A stretch of 51,712 nucleotides of DNA. Source: Myxococcales bacterium (GTDB lineage Bacteria > Myxococcota_A > Polyangia > Polyangiales > Houyiibacteriaceae). Where the stretch lies: contig JAOTXX010000024.1 in assembly GCA_029862185.1 (NCBI GenBank), positions 1 to 51,712 on the forward strand, read 5' to 3'. Below, in pieces: positions 43,514 to 51,295 of this stretch (the stretch's first letter is position 1; each line of letters begins with the position of its first letter). The position numbers were made by a program, and so were the translations under genes. The notes beneath the pieces are model-generated. The model ran no database searches, was not told the origin of the DNA, and saw nothing but the letters and a program-made list of their open reading frames with translations.

Positions 43514-44362
43514 TCAGACGGGTGGGGCGAGGACAGGGTTCTGCCCGGTCCGGATGTCGTCCATGCGCTGATGCGCGGTCTCTCGCCAGCCGTCCTCCGA
43601 CAGGATGTAGAACGTGTTCGAGCGGATCGCTGCGATGACCCGATCGGCCATCACCGACGGATCGATCGCGGTTTCAATGCCCTCGTTGATGCTGTCGAGG
43701 ACGAGCTGCCGAGCGTCCGATTCGACGATGTCGCCGGGCTTCGAATACTCGGCCGGCCGGTTTCTCTCGCAGGTTCCGATGCCGGTCTTGATCAGCTCCG
43801 GGCACAGCACGGATACTTTGACCTTCTCGGAGGTGACCTCGAGCTCGTGGTGCAGCGATTCGCTCAGCGCTAGCACCGCGTGCTTTGTCATGTGGTAGAT
43901 GCCGGCAAAGGGCATCGCGCAGAGCGCGGCCATCGACGCGGTGTTGACCAGATGACACTCCGTGTCCTGCTCCAGCATGATGGGAATGAAGGTTCTGATT
44001 CCGTGGATCACGCCCCAGATGTTGACGTCCATCATCCACTGGTAGTCAGCCAAGCTCTCTTCCCAAAGCAAGCCGCCCGCGAATACACCTGCGTTGTTGC
44101 AGGCCACATGCACGCCGCCGAACTCGCTACGGGCGCGCTCTGCAAGCGCGGCGACATCGGCCGCCTTCGAAACGTCCGTCACGACACCGATGGCCTCGGC
44201 GCCGGTGGCGGTGATTCGCCCGACCGCCGAGTCGAGCGCGGCCTCTTCGATGTCTGCGAGGACCACCCGCATTCCCTCGCGCGCGAAGCGCTCTGCAAGC
44301 GCGAACCCGATGCCGCTCGCCGCACCGGTGACTACTGCTGTTTTACCTGAGAAGGACTCCAT
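43514..44362 (-). CDS. Short-chain dehydrogenase/reductase
   Basis: 282-aa classical SDR. TGAASGIG cofactor motif at 12-19, the acidic ADIEEA after strand 2 (NAD preference likely), CNNAGVFAG, catalytic Ser in NTASMAAL, and Tyr-Lys in YHMTKHAVLALSE. The C-terminal SDARQLVLDSINEGIETAI is like SDRs found with monooxygenases. The start overlaps the 3' end of the monooxygenase gene by 31 bases, so the two are translated from one mRNA. It may interconvert the alcohol and ketone forms of the compound handled by the monooxygenase and esterase encoded upstream in the operon. Confidence 0.86.
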   Translation of the reverse strand: MESFSGKTAVVTGAASGIGFALAERFAREGMRVVLADIEEAALDSAVGRITATGAEAIGVVTDVSKAADVAALAERARSEFGGVHVACNNAGVFAGGLLWEESLADYQWMMDVNIWGVIHGIRTFIPIMLEQDTECHLVNTASMAALCAMPFAGIYHMTKHAVLALSESLHHELEVTSEKVKVSVLCPELIKTGIGTCERNRPAEYSKPGDIVESDARQLVLDSINEGIETAIDPSVMADRVIAAIRSNTFYILSEDGWRETAHQRMDDIRTGQNPVLAPPV

Positions 44363-45858
44363 GACTTGCTCTCCCTAGACTCGTACGTTTGGGCTTCGCG
44401 ACCCGCGACCACGTTGAAATCATCGAGCCCGATGTTGGCGTGAAGCTCGACCCAGTGTTTGAAGTTGCCGGGGAAAAGGAAGGGCGCGTGCCCATCTGCG
44501 TTCGTGTAGTAGCTGTTGCAGCTCGGCGACCCCCAGGAAAACTTCCCGAACTGGGTCTTCATCCAGGCGAAGTATTCATCGGTGAGGTCCTGACGAACAT
44601 CGATCGCCTTGATTTGCGCTTCTGACATCTCCGACAGCAAGCGAACGATGGTCTCGACGTTGAGCTCCGCTGTCTTGAAGTAGGGCACGTTCAAGACGAG
44701 CCCGTTCGGGCCCATGGCAAAGAAGTAGTTCGGGAAGCCGGGCGTGGCGATTCCTTTGTACGCTTTCGGCGCGCTCCCCATCTCCTCCGCCAAGCGCTTG
44801 CCGGTCGAGCCAACGACCTCGATGCGGTCGAAGTCGAGAATCCGGTAGCCGGTACAGTAGATGATGACGTCGACATCGATCCGCTTTCCGTCGGCGGTCA
44901 CCAGCCCCTCTTTCGTCACCTCCCGTAGCCCGGAGGGAACGAGCTCGACGTTGTCGTTGGTGAGGGCGGGGTAGAAGTCGTCGGAGATGAGACCGCGCTT
45001 GCACTGGTATCGGGTGTCGGGAGTGAGCTGCGCGCGGAGGACCGGATCTTCGATGGTGCGTTGCAGGTACCTGCGTGCGAACCATTCAAACTGGCCCATC
45101 CGCGGATGGCCAATCGTGGCGGCATGCTCCACCTGGCCCATCAAGAACCCTTGCACCCGCCGCGTGAGCGCGATCAGCCACGGAAACCTGCGTACGCGGC
45201 GCTTCTCGGCATCGCTGTAGAACCTCCGATTGCGCGGCATGATCCAGTTCGGAGAGCGCTGCAGCACGGTGAGGTGCTCGGCGACTCTGGCGACCTCGGG
45301 CACGATCTGCACGGCGCTGGCGGCGGACCCGACGACGGCCACGCGCTTGCCTGCGAGATCGACATCGTGGTTCCAGCGCGCGGAATGCCAGCTCGGCCCG
45401 CCGAACCGGTCACGGCCCGGAACGTCCGGATACAATGGGGTGTGCTGATTGCCCATCGCGTTCACGAGAACATCGAACTCGAAGGTTTCACCCGTTTGCG
45501 AGCGCACCAACCATTGCGAGTCGTCCTGCCAGCGCGCCGATTCGATGACCGTGTTGAACCGCGTGTAGGGATCGAGGCCGAACTCGGCCCAACACTTGGC
45601 GAGGTAGCCTTGAATCTCCGCGCGCTCGACGAAGTTCGCCGACCAATCGGGGTTCGGCGCGTAGGAAAACGAATACGAATGGGCCCAGACGTCGCATGCC
45701 AGCCCCGGATAGGACTGCACGCGCCAGGTCCCGCCCGGTGCGTCCATGGCTTCGAGGATCGTGAAATCGGTGAAGCCCCGCTCCAGGAGCGCGCGTCCGC
45801 AGGCGATGCCGGAGGGACCCGCGCCGATGATGCCGATTCGGGGCGGCTCGACCGTCAC
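44332..45858 (-). CDS. Baeyer-Villiger-type flavin monooxygenase
   Basis: 508 aa from a GTG at 45858. The FAD-binding GxGxxG is IGIIGAGPSGIACG. The Baeyer-Villiger fingerprint FxGxxxHxxxW is present as FGGPSWHSARW. The NADPH-binding GxGxxA-type segment is VAVVGSAASAVQIVPEV. The long C-terminal region (YCTGYRILDFD, GFPNYFFAMGPNGLV, FSWGSPSCNSYYTNADGHAPFLFPG) is typical of class I BVMOs. It uses NADPH and O2 to convert a ketone to an ester or lactone. The GTG has a strong GGAGGT seven bases upstream and overlaps the esterase stop codon as GTGA, so translation is coupled. Middle gene of the esterase-BVMO-SDR operon. Confidence 0.9.
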   Translation of the reverse strand: MTVEPPRIGIIGAGPSGIACGRALLERGFTDFTILEAMDAPGGTWRVQSYPGLACDVWAHSYSFSYAPNPDWSANFVERAEIQGYLAKCWAEFGLDPYTRFNTVIESARWQDDSQWLVRSQTGETFEFDVLVNAMGNQHTPLYPDVPGRDRFGGPSWHSARWNHDVDLAGKRVAVVGSAASAVQIVPEVARVAEHLTVLQRSPNWIMPRNRRFYSDAEKRRVRRFPWLIALTRRVQGFLMGQVEHAATIGHPRMGQFEWFARRYLQRTIEDPVLRAQLTPDTRYQCKRGLISDDFYPALTNDNVELVPSGLREVTKEGLVTADGKRIDVDVIIYCTGYRILDFDRIEVVGSTGKRLAEEMGSAPKAYKGIATPGFPNYFFAMGPNGLVLNVPYFKTAELNVETIVRLLSEMSEAQIKAIDVRQDLTDEYFAWMKTQFGKFSWGSPSCNSYYTNADGHAPFLFPGNFKHWVELHANIGLDDFNVVAGREAQTYESRESKSWSPSQVKQQ

Positions 45859-46829
45859 GGGCCGACCTCCACGCCGACATCGAGACCAAGCTCGCCCGTT
45901 GCCGCCGTTCCGAGCGCATCGTGGGCTTCGACAAACTTCAACACGTCGGCCTTCAGCTCCGCGTAGTGAGGCCGCCAAGGCATGCTGAAAAATCCGTGGA
46001 TCTCGCCAGCGTAGATCTTGCTCGAAACGGTGCCGGCGCCCGCTGCGAGCCGCGAGGCACAGAGCCGCGTCGACTCGCAGAGCCTGTCGTTTTCTCCGGC
46101 GACGAGGAAGCTTGGCGGGTGGGTTTCGAAGTCGAGATCCATGGGCGTGATGGCGAGATCGGGCCCGACTTGCTCTTCAAAGGCCGCAAGGCCGGCGTAG
46201 CATTCCAGCATCAGATCCGCACCCGGAAAGCCCGTTCGGAGGAAGCTCAGTCGATCGAGAATCCCGTACAGCGAAACCGCGCTTAGGCACCGCAGCGGAG
46301 CATCGGCAGTGGGGTCACCGTCGAGGTCCGTGATGAGATGTGGATTGTGGCAGAGTATGCCGAGCATCATCGCGAGATTGCCTCCGGCAGAGTCTCCCAT
46401 GAGGTGCACGGCGTCGAAGCCCGGATGCTCGCGTCGAATCCAGCGCAGTGCGTCGAGCAGTGAAAGGAGAATCCCGGGGTGGGGATTCTCGGGTGCGACG
46501 GGGTACTCGAGGTTGAAGACTGGATGGCCCGCGTCGGCAAACGCGAGCAACTCACGCGTGTAGAGCTCTTTCTTGCCGATGATCCAACCACCGCCATGGA
46601 CGAAGACGACGGGCGCGCGTTCCGGACTGCCCGCCTTGCGAGGGATGTGCTCGAGCGTCTCCGCAGGGTCGGCTCCATAGCGATGATGCGACATCGCTTC
46701 GGACCAGGACGGGGACGGCCGCAGCCTGTTCAGCAGCACGAAGAACGCCATGATCAGCCGTGCGACGAGGAGCCCGATCCGACGCTTCAGACTAAGGGGC
46801 GTGGGTGAGAGAGCATGGGCCATCGGCAA
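45855..46829 (-). CDS. HSL-family alpha/beta hydrolase (esterase)
   Basis: 324 aa. Oxyanion motif HGGGW (VVFVHGGGWIIG), nucleophile elbow GDSAGGN, late acid in VAGENDRLCES and His in AGEIHGFFSMPW: the hormone-sensitive-lipase/family IV esterase set. The N-terminus (GLLVARLIMAFFVLLNRL) is hydrophobic and could anchor the enzyme to the membrane. First gene of a three-gene operon with a BVMO and an SDR; the stop overlaps the BVMO start. It most likely hydrolyses the ester or lactone the BVMO makes (inference from gene order). Confidence 0.88.
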   Translation of the reverse strand: MPMAHALSPTPLSLKRRIGLLVARLIMAFFVLLNRLRPSPSWSEAMSHHRYGADPAETLEHIPRKAGSPERAPVVFVHGGGWIIGKKELYTRELLAFADAGHPVFNLEYPVAPENPHPGILLSLLDALRWIRREHPGFDAVHLMGDSAGGNLAMMLGILCHNPHLITDLDGDPTADAPLRCLSAVSLYGILDRLSFLRTGFPGADLMLECYAGLAAFEEQVGPDLAITPMDLDFETHPPSFLVAGENDRLCESTRLCASRLAAGAGTVSSKIYAGEIHGFFSMPWRPHYAELKADVLKFVEAHDALGTAATGELGLDVGVEVGP

Positions 46830-47136
46830 TGGGCGGTCGGACTAGCATGGGATTTGCGTTTGGCACAACGGTTGGTTCGTTTGCTGAGCGGCGGCGCTAC
46901 TCCGGGGCGTGAGAATGGGAAGAACTGCATGACTCGGGCAATCTACTACGATGTGCGAGTTTGCAGGAGCTCGCCTGGCAAGCACCCTCGGCGCTGCATT
47001 CATCGCAAAAGCCGCGAGACATGAGGGGCAATGTCACATCAGCTTGCCCCGTCGAGTGGGCAGGGGACACTAGAGCTCATTGTGTGAACCAGACAGCAGA
47101 ACGTCTGCGCCGCAACCGAACGACAAAGGGATCTCG
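46830..47136. other. Intergenic region upstream of the esterase operon and the Lys-rich gene
   Basis: About 300 bases between divergent genes. It contains one GGGGACACT that resembles the outer end of the 4.2-5.0 kb inverted-repeat element, but the rest of the element is absent. No other structure recognised. Confidence 0.45.
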
Positions 47137-47268
47137 ATGAGCAAAGATCACAAGAGAACCGACACGAAGAACAAGCCGAAACTCACCGCCAAAGAGAAGA
47201 AGGCCAAGAAGGCAGAAAAGGCCACCAAGAAGGCGGACAAGGCGGGACTAGGCATTCCCCACAGCTAG
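47137..47268 (+). CDS. Lys-rich small protein
   Basis: 43 aa, about one-third Lys: MSKDHKRTDTKNKPKLTAK followed by EKKAKKAEKATKKADKAG and ending GLGIPHS. Small highly basic proteins that start MSKDHKR occur in diverse proteobacteria; their function is not known to me. A nucleic-acid-binding or ribosome-associated role is only a guess. ATG 47137 has AAGGG six bases upstream. Convergent with the cold-shock gene, 50 bases between stops. Confidence 0.65.
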   Translation: MSKDHKRTDTKNKPKLTAKEKKAKKAEKATKKADKAGLGIPHS

Positions 47269-47318
47269 AGGACAGGCCACCCCTCGCGAGCTGCCCTCAC
47301 GCAGATCTGCGGAGGGCC

Positions 47319-47516
47319 TCAAAGAGGGCGGACGTTCTCCGCGCGTGGCCCCTTGGGACCTTCGCCTTCGTCGAATGAGACCTTCTGTCCCTCGCGCAAA
47401 TCCTCGAAGCGCACGCCATCCACGTTCGACATGTGAAAAAAGATGTCGTTACCGGGAGAGATTTCGATGAAACCGAAGCCTCGGTCCGTAAGACGTTTGA
47501 TTGTACCTTCAGCCAT
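47319..47516 (-). CDS. Cold-shock domain protein (CspA family)
   Basis: 65-aa single-stranded nucleic-acid-binding protein. RNP1-type RGFGFIE and RNP2-type DIFFHMS motifs are in the right order, then VSFDEGEGPKGPRAENVRPL. The N-terminus MAEGTIKRLTDRGFGFI starts with Ile in place of the usual Val and Arg-Leu in place of Lys-Trp, giving a non-standard first strand. ATG 47516 has AGGAA six bases upstream; the frame extends to 47588 without support. Probably an RNA chaperone. A long 5' leader could be present because the next upstream gene is divergent. Confidence 0.92.
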   Translation of the reverse strand: MAEGTIKRLTDRGFGFIEISPGNDIFFHMSNVDGVRFEDLREGQKVSFDEGEGPKGPRAENVRPL

Positions 47517-47788
47517 TTTGCGTTCGTTCCTATTCGAGAGTGTTGCAAACCCGATAGCTCTATTTGCCCCTCGGCGCCATTCGGTCAATACGCGAGCGAG
47601 TCAGACGAATTGGCAAGGGCGTCCGAACTGAGAGATTCTCGTCGTTAATGCCGTCGCAATCTACCACCGCGTGCTTCCGCCGATGGGTCGAGGCGGAGAC
47701 CGAGGTGCTGATCGAACGATGGCTGTTTGAATTGCGTGAAGGTGGGACACCTCTTACAAGAAGCCGCGCACCTTGCTAGGAGTCCCTG

Positions 47789-48454
47789 ATGCGATTGCTC
47801 TTCCGCCTGTTTCTTCTCGTTCCGCTCCTTTCGGCCTGCGAGCCGCGCACCCCAACCATCGCGCCTAAGTTTGAGGCCTCGCCGCCGAAGGTCTTCACGG
47901 AGACGGCTGACGATGCGGTCGGCACTCGAGAAGACGGACTAGGTCTCGCCGTGGGTGCGGTGCCCCCGTCGTTTGAGATCCGCGACTTTCGCGGGGAGCC
48001 ATTCTCGTCTGCAAAGCTCAGCGATGCAGACACGTTGGTTGTGTTCTATCGCGGTGGCTGGTGCCCCTACTGCAACTTTCAGATTCGGGAGCTCAGCCGG
48101 TCGCATGATAAATTCGAGGCGTTGGGCGTGTACTTGGTCGCCATCAGCGTCGATCGGGCGGATGCGGCGGCCGTCACGCAACGGGCCTACGAGGTGCCGT
48201 TCCCGGTCCTCTCGGACCCAGACCTAGCCGCACACGAAGCGTTCAACGTGGTTCTCGAACTCGGTTCCGTGGGCGTAGCCGGCCTGGCAGCCTACGGCCA
48301 CGACATCGAAAAGTGGTCAGGCAAGGACCACCACAAGATGGCGGTGCCCGCGGTCTTCCTCGTCCGTGACGGCAAGGTCGCATGGGCTCACGTCGCCCGA
48401 GACTACAAGACGCGTCCGAGCACCGAGCAACTCCTGGCCGTGGTGGCACCCTAG
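47789..48454 (+). CDS. Peroxiredoxin-like (AhpC/TSA) lipoprotein
   Basis: 221 aa. Signal peptide with lipobox LSAC (Cys17). The thioredoxin-fold core has VVFYRGGWCPYCNFQIRELSR with an active-site CPYC, then LVAISVDRADAAAV, FPVLSDPDLAAHEAF and AVPAVFLVRDGKVAWAHV. This matches the peroxiredoxin-like AhpC-TSA_2 group that carries CPYC; it is probably an outer- or inner-membrane-anchored thiol peroxidase or reductase in the periplasm. Monocistronic by context. Confidence 0.85.
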   Translation: MRLLFRLFLLVPLLSACEPRTPTIAPKFEASPPKVFTETADDAVGTREDGLGLAVGAVPPSFEIRDFRGEPFSSAKLSDADTLVVFYRGGWCPYCNFQIRELSRSHDKFEALGVYLVAISVDRADAAAVTQRAYEVPFPVLSDPDLAAHEAFNVVLELGSVGVAGLAAYGHDIEKWSGKDHHKMAVPAVFLVRDGKVAWAHVARDYKTRPSTEQLLAVVAP

Positions 48455-48628
48455 CGCGCCTCGTGGAACTGCTGAGCCAGCGGGATGTCGGGCGTGATTC
48501 TTAGCGCTGCGCGGACGCGAGCCGCAGCCCCCCGAACGCCACGCACGGCTTTCTGCTCAACCTCGGTCGGATCTGTGCCGCGCCGACCAAGAAAGAGGAT
48601 TGTGAGATGCGAGGAGACGGAGTGGAGA
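48455..48628. other. Gene-free stretch before repeat copy B
   Basis: The minus strand is open here and ends at 48451 with VRGVRGAAARVRAALRITPDIPLAQQFHEAR, which reads like the tail of a protein, but there is no start or supporting upstream part. It may be a fragment of a lost gene. Together with copy B the gap to the next gene is about 375 bases. Confidence 0.35.
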
Positions 48629-48730
48629 CGCAGATAGGCGAACAAAAGGCGGTCTAGGGTGCGCCGCAAGTCGAAATAACAAGCTAGTTCTGCGCAATTC
48701 GGATCCCCGAATGGTCCCCATGGGCTAAGA
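48629..48730. repeat. Dispersed intergenic repeat, copy B
   Basis: Same order of blocks as copy A: GAACAAAAGGCGGTCT, CCGCAAGTCGAAATAAC, AAGCTAGTTC, GCGCAATTCGG and CCCATGGGCTAAGA. It lies about 100 bases before a plus-strand gene; a half-site ACTAGCGT follows at 48764. Confidence 0.78.
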
Positions 48731-48831
48731 CAACTGGGCTCAGCCGCCGCCCATTCTTTGCAGACTAGCGTGCAAGCCATCATCTTGTTGGTGAGCTGAC
48801 TGTATAGTCGCGTTCTTGCTGAGGTAACCAC

Positions 48832-49347
48832 GTGATCGGATTTCCACTGGGTCTTGTCTACTCCAACGCGTGCGAGTGGTTCATTCATCGCCATGTGCTT
48901 CATGGGCAAGGTCGCAAAAAGCAAAGCGCCTGGAGCTTTCATTGGCACGAACACCATCGGCTCTCACGTCGCCATGGTTTTCGAGATCCTCATTACGAGC
49001 GGCCTGTCTGGGGCTGGCATGCCCAAGGTAAAGAGGCGCTAGGTGTCACCGTGCTTGCCGCAGCCCATCTGCCGCTATTGCCCATTGCACCTTTCTTCAC
49101 GGCAGCCGTCTGGTACAGCGCGATCCGGTATCATCGCGTGCACAAACGTGGACACCTCGATCCCGACTGGGCGCGGGAGCATTTGCCGTGGCATTACGAC
49201 CACCACATGGGACCGAATCAGGAAGCCAACTGGTGCGTCACGCGGCCTTGGTTCGATCACTTGATGGGCACTCGCGAGCCGTACGCGGGTACGTCACGTG
49301 AGGCCCGCGATCGCGCTCGGCGCGTCACGCGCGCGGTAGCGTGTTGA
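48832..49347 (+). CDS. His-rich fatty acid hydroxylase/sterol desaturase-like protein
   Basis: 171 aa starting with GTG at 48832 (GAGGT six bases upstream). His clusters characteristic of the membrane diiron hydroxylase superfamily: EWFIHRHVLHG, FHWHEHHR, YHRVHKRGH and the C-terminal HYDHHMGPNQEANWCVTRPWFDHLMGTRE. One or two hydrophobic stretches (LGLVYSNACEWFI, VTVLAAAHLPLLPIAPFFTAAVW) would sit in the membrane. It is shorter than full-length hydroxylases. The ligand set looks complete, so it may hydroxylate a lipid; the substrate is unknown. The methyltransferase at 49411 follows after 63 bases, possibly one transcript. Confidence 0.75.
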   Translation: MIGFPLGLVYSNACEWFIHRHVLHGQGRKKQSAWSFHWHEHHRLSRRHGFRDPHYERPVWGWHAQGKEALGVTVLAAAHLPLLPIAPFFTAAVWYSAIRYHRVHKRGHLDPDWAREHLPWHYDHHMGPNQEANWCVTRPWFDHLMGTREPYAGTSREARDRARRVTRAVAC

Positions 49348-49410
49348 GGCACCCGTTCTGATCGCGCCTCGATTTCCGTCATTGCGGATAGATTGCAGAC
49401 CTTCCCCTCC

Positions 49411-49983
49411 ATGCTCGATGTGATTTTCGTCGTAACTCTCATCGCAAAAGTCTTGCTCGGAGGCTGCGTCGTGGTTTCACTCGTGCGTCCGACACTTCGA
49501 ATCTGGCCGCCTCCAGACCGCGACTCCTGGCAGTATCGCTTGGTGTGGACGCTGACCGGTCTGTGTGCGTTGGGACTCGCTGCGGTCGGCGTGCTCGACT
49601 GGAACACGTTTTCCTTTAGTCATGGGCTTCGGATTCCCGTTGGCACGATCCTCATCCTAGGCGGGCTTGCGCTCGCGCTCCGGGCCGTCCGAGTCCTGGG
49701 CGTTCACGCTACTTCAGGACTGCAAGATTCGCTCGTTGAGGTCGGCCCTTATCGCTTCACGCGAAATCCGCAGTACGTCGGGGATATCGTGCTGCTGTTG
49801 GGCTGGGGCATCCTCGCGAACTCCCTTCGCGCATGGGTCCTTTGCACTCTCGCGATCGCATGGTTCGCAATCGCAGCATTCACGGAAGAACCTTGGCTTC
49901 GCAAGCAGTACGGAGACGCGTACGATGCGTACTGCCAACGGGTGTCTCGCTTCTTCGGGTGGCGGCGTGATGTCTCACGCTGA
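49411..49983 (+). CDS. ICMT/NnrU-like membrane methyltransferase
   Basis: 190-aa integral membrane protein of the isoprenylcysteine carboxyl methyltransferase/PEMT superfamily. Four to five hydrophobic helices. The conserved C-terminal signature is VGPYRFTRNPQYVGDIVLLLGWG, then EEPWLRKQYGDAYDAYCQRVSRFF, which binds SAM and the lipid. It probably methylates a lipid or a small membrane-soluble molecule. ATG 49411 is used; an in-frame TTG at 49393 is possible, and neither has a clear ribosome site. Downstream of the hydroxylase-like gene and upstream of repeat copy C. Confidence 0.82.
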   Translation: MLDVIFVVTLIAKVLLGGCVVVSLVRPTLRIWPPPDRDSWQYRLVWTLTGLCALGLAAVGVLDWNTFSFSHGLRIPVGTILILGGLALALRAVRVLGVHATSGLQDSLVEVGPYRFTRNPQYVGDIVLLLGWGILANSLRAWVLCTLAIAWFAIAAFTEEPWLRKQYGDAYDAYCQRVSRFFGWRRDVSR

Positions 49984-50041
49984 GGGCGACTCGACAGAAG
50001 TCGCGCTACCGTGCCCGGAGGAGCCTAGCGTGGGATCTAGA

Positions 50042-50143
50042 GGGCATAGCCAATTCAAAGGCCCAGTCTGCGCCGTACGCCACGCGACATAACAAGCTAG
50101 TACCGCGCAATTCGGCGCTCATCAGGAGCCCGATGGGCTAAGA
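50042..50143. repeat. Dispersed intergenic repeat, copy C
   Basis: CGACATAACAAGCTAGTACC, GCGCAATTCGG and CCGATGGGCTAAGA align with copy B; the left part is less conserved (CAAAGGCCCAGTCT). It ends 18 bases before the next start codon. Confidence 0.75.
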
Positions 50144-50161
50144 GAGCTTCACGGAGTACCC

Positions 50162-51286
50162 ATGCAGGAAGTGAAGGATGAACGCGGCGCTGACGTTCCG
50201 AGCGGCCCTCGGAAAGCGGTCGTGATCGGAGGCGCTGGTTTTCTTGGGAAGCGGCTCGTCACGATGCTCGGCGGCGGGGATGGTTCGATTGAACCGCCGT
50301 CGGAATGGCCCCGGTTCGATCACGTGCACGTCGTCGATCGTGCGGCCTATGTCGAAGATCCCCGGGGAAAGGTGGAGCGCGAGAATCGCGGGATCTCGAT
50401 CTCGTCGGCGATCGGTGACATCCGATCCAAAGAGGACCTTCGCTCGGCCCTTCGCGGCGCGCACACGGTCTTCCACCTCGCGTCGCTCGTCGATGTCGGG
50501 CTGAAGAAGAACCCGGCCATCGAGGAGGTCAACGTCCTGGGCACGCACAACGTCGTCGAGGTCTGCCAAGAGCTCGGCGTGCCCTTTCTCGTCTACACGA
50601 GCACGGAGGACGTTGTTTTCTCCGAAACGCCCGTCTCTGGCGGCGACGAGTCGCTCCCGTATCCGACCAAGCCTCTGCATGACTACGTGCGAACGAAGAT
50701 CGAAGGCGAGCGTGCAGTGCGTGCCGCCGACGGCGAGCGGGGCCTTCGCACCTGCGCGATCCGCCCGGTGCACATCTACGGGCCGGACGACCCCCACGCC
50801 ATGATCCAGAGCCTCGAAGCGTTCGCCGAGCGCCGCGTGCCCTTCCTGCTTGGAAACGGTTCGGCGCGCTTTGACGTCGTTCACGTCGACAACGTGGCGC
50901 ACGCCCACCTGCTCGCTGCGGCGAAGCTTCACGACCCGGCGACGCGCGACCTGGTCGGCGGCAGGGTCTACTTCGCGGGCGAGGGACACGCGCCGAACTA
51001 CTTCGAGTTCCTCCGACCCTTCGCCGAGGCCTGCGACATCCCCATGCCTCGCGTCCGCCTCCCGGGCCCGGTCGTGCTGGTACTCGCCCAAGCCATGGAA
51101 GTCGTGCATCGGGTCACGGGAATCGAAGTCCCCTTCCACCGTTTCCACTACCACATCCTCGTGAAAGACTTCTTCTTCTCTGGCGCGAACGCAGAGCGCG
51201 ATCTCGGCTACCGACCCATCGTGTCGAAGGAGGAGGGGATGGCGCAGACGGTCGCCTGGGTGCAAACGCTAAAGTTCTCTTCGTAA
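50162..51286 (+). CDS. NAD-dependent epimerase/3-beta-hydroxysteroid dehydrogenase-type oxidoreductase
   Basis: 374-aa extended SDR. Rossmann motif VIGGAGFLGKRLV, then VFHLASLVDVG, EVNVLGTHNVVEVC, catalytic Ser/Thr in VYTSTEDVV and Tyr-Lys in YVRTKIEGE, followed by CAIRPVHIYGPDD. The C-terminal layout (GNGSARFDVVHVDNVAHAHLLAA, then RVYFAGEGHAPNYFEFLRPF) is that of the 3-beta-HSD/sterol-4-alpha-carboxylate 3-dehydrogenase family, which oxidises 3-beta-hydroxy sterols. A hydrophobic segment near residue 305 may be a membrane contact. The nearest ribosome-site candidate is GGAG 8 bases before ATG 50162. A steroid substrate is likely by family but not proven. Confidence 0.83.
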   Translation: MQEVKDERGADVPSGPRKAVVIGGAGFLGKRLVTMLGGGDGSIEPPSEWPRFDHVHVVDRAAYVEDPRGKVERENRGISISSAIGDIRSKEDLRSALRGAHTVFHLASLVDVGLKKNPAIEEVNVLGTHNVVEVCQELGVPFLVYTSTEDVVFSETPVSGGDESLPYPTKPLHDYVRTKIEGERAVRAADGERGLRTCAIRPVHIYGPDDPHAMIQSLEAFAERRVPFLLGNGSARFDVVHVDNVAHAHLLAAAKLHDPATRDLVGGRVYFAGEGHAPNYFEFLRPFAEACDIPMPRVRLPGPVVLVLAQAMEVVHRVTGIEVPFHRFHYHILVKDFFFSGANAERDLGYRPIVSKEEGMAQTVAWVQTLKFSS

Positions 51287-51295
51287 GACTCGAAC

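Noticed and set aside
47041-47075. Third copy of the 4.2-5.0 kb inverted-repeat element
   Set aside because: Only GGGGACACT of the terminal repeat is present; no internal stem or second end follows.
32958-50143. Integron attC sites for the dispersed repeat family
   Set aside because: The ends do not fit the RYYYAAC/GTTRRRY core-site pattern, copies are far apart, and there is no integron integrase in the window.
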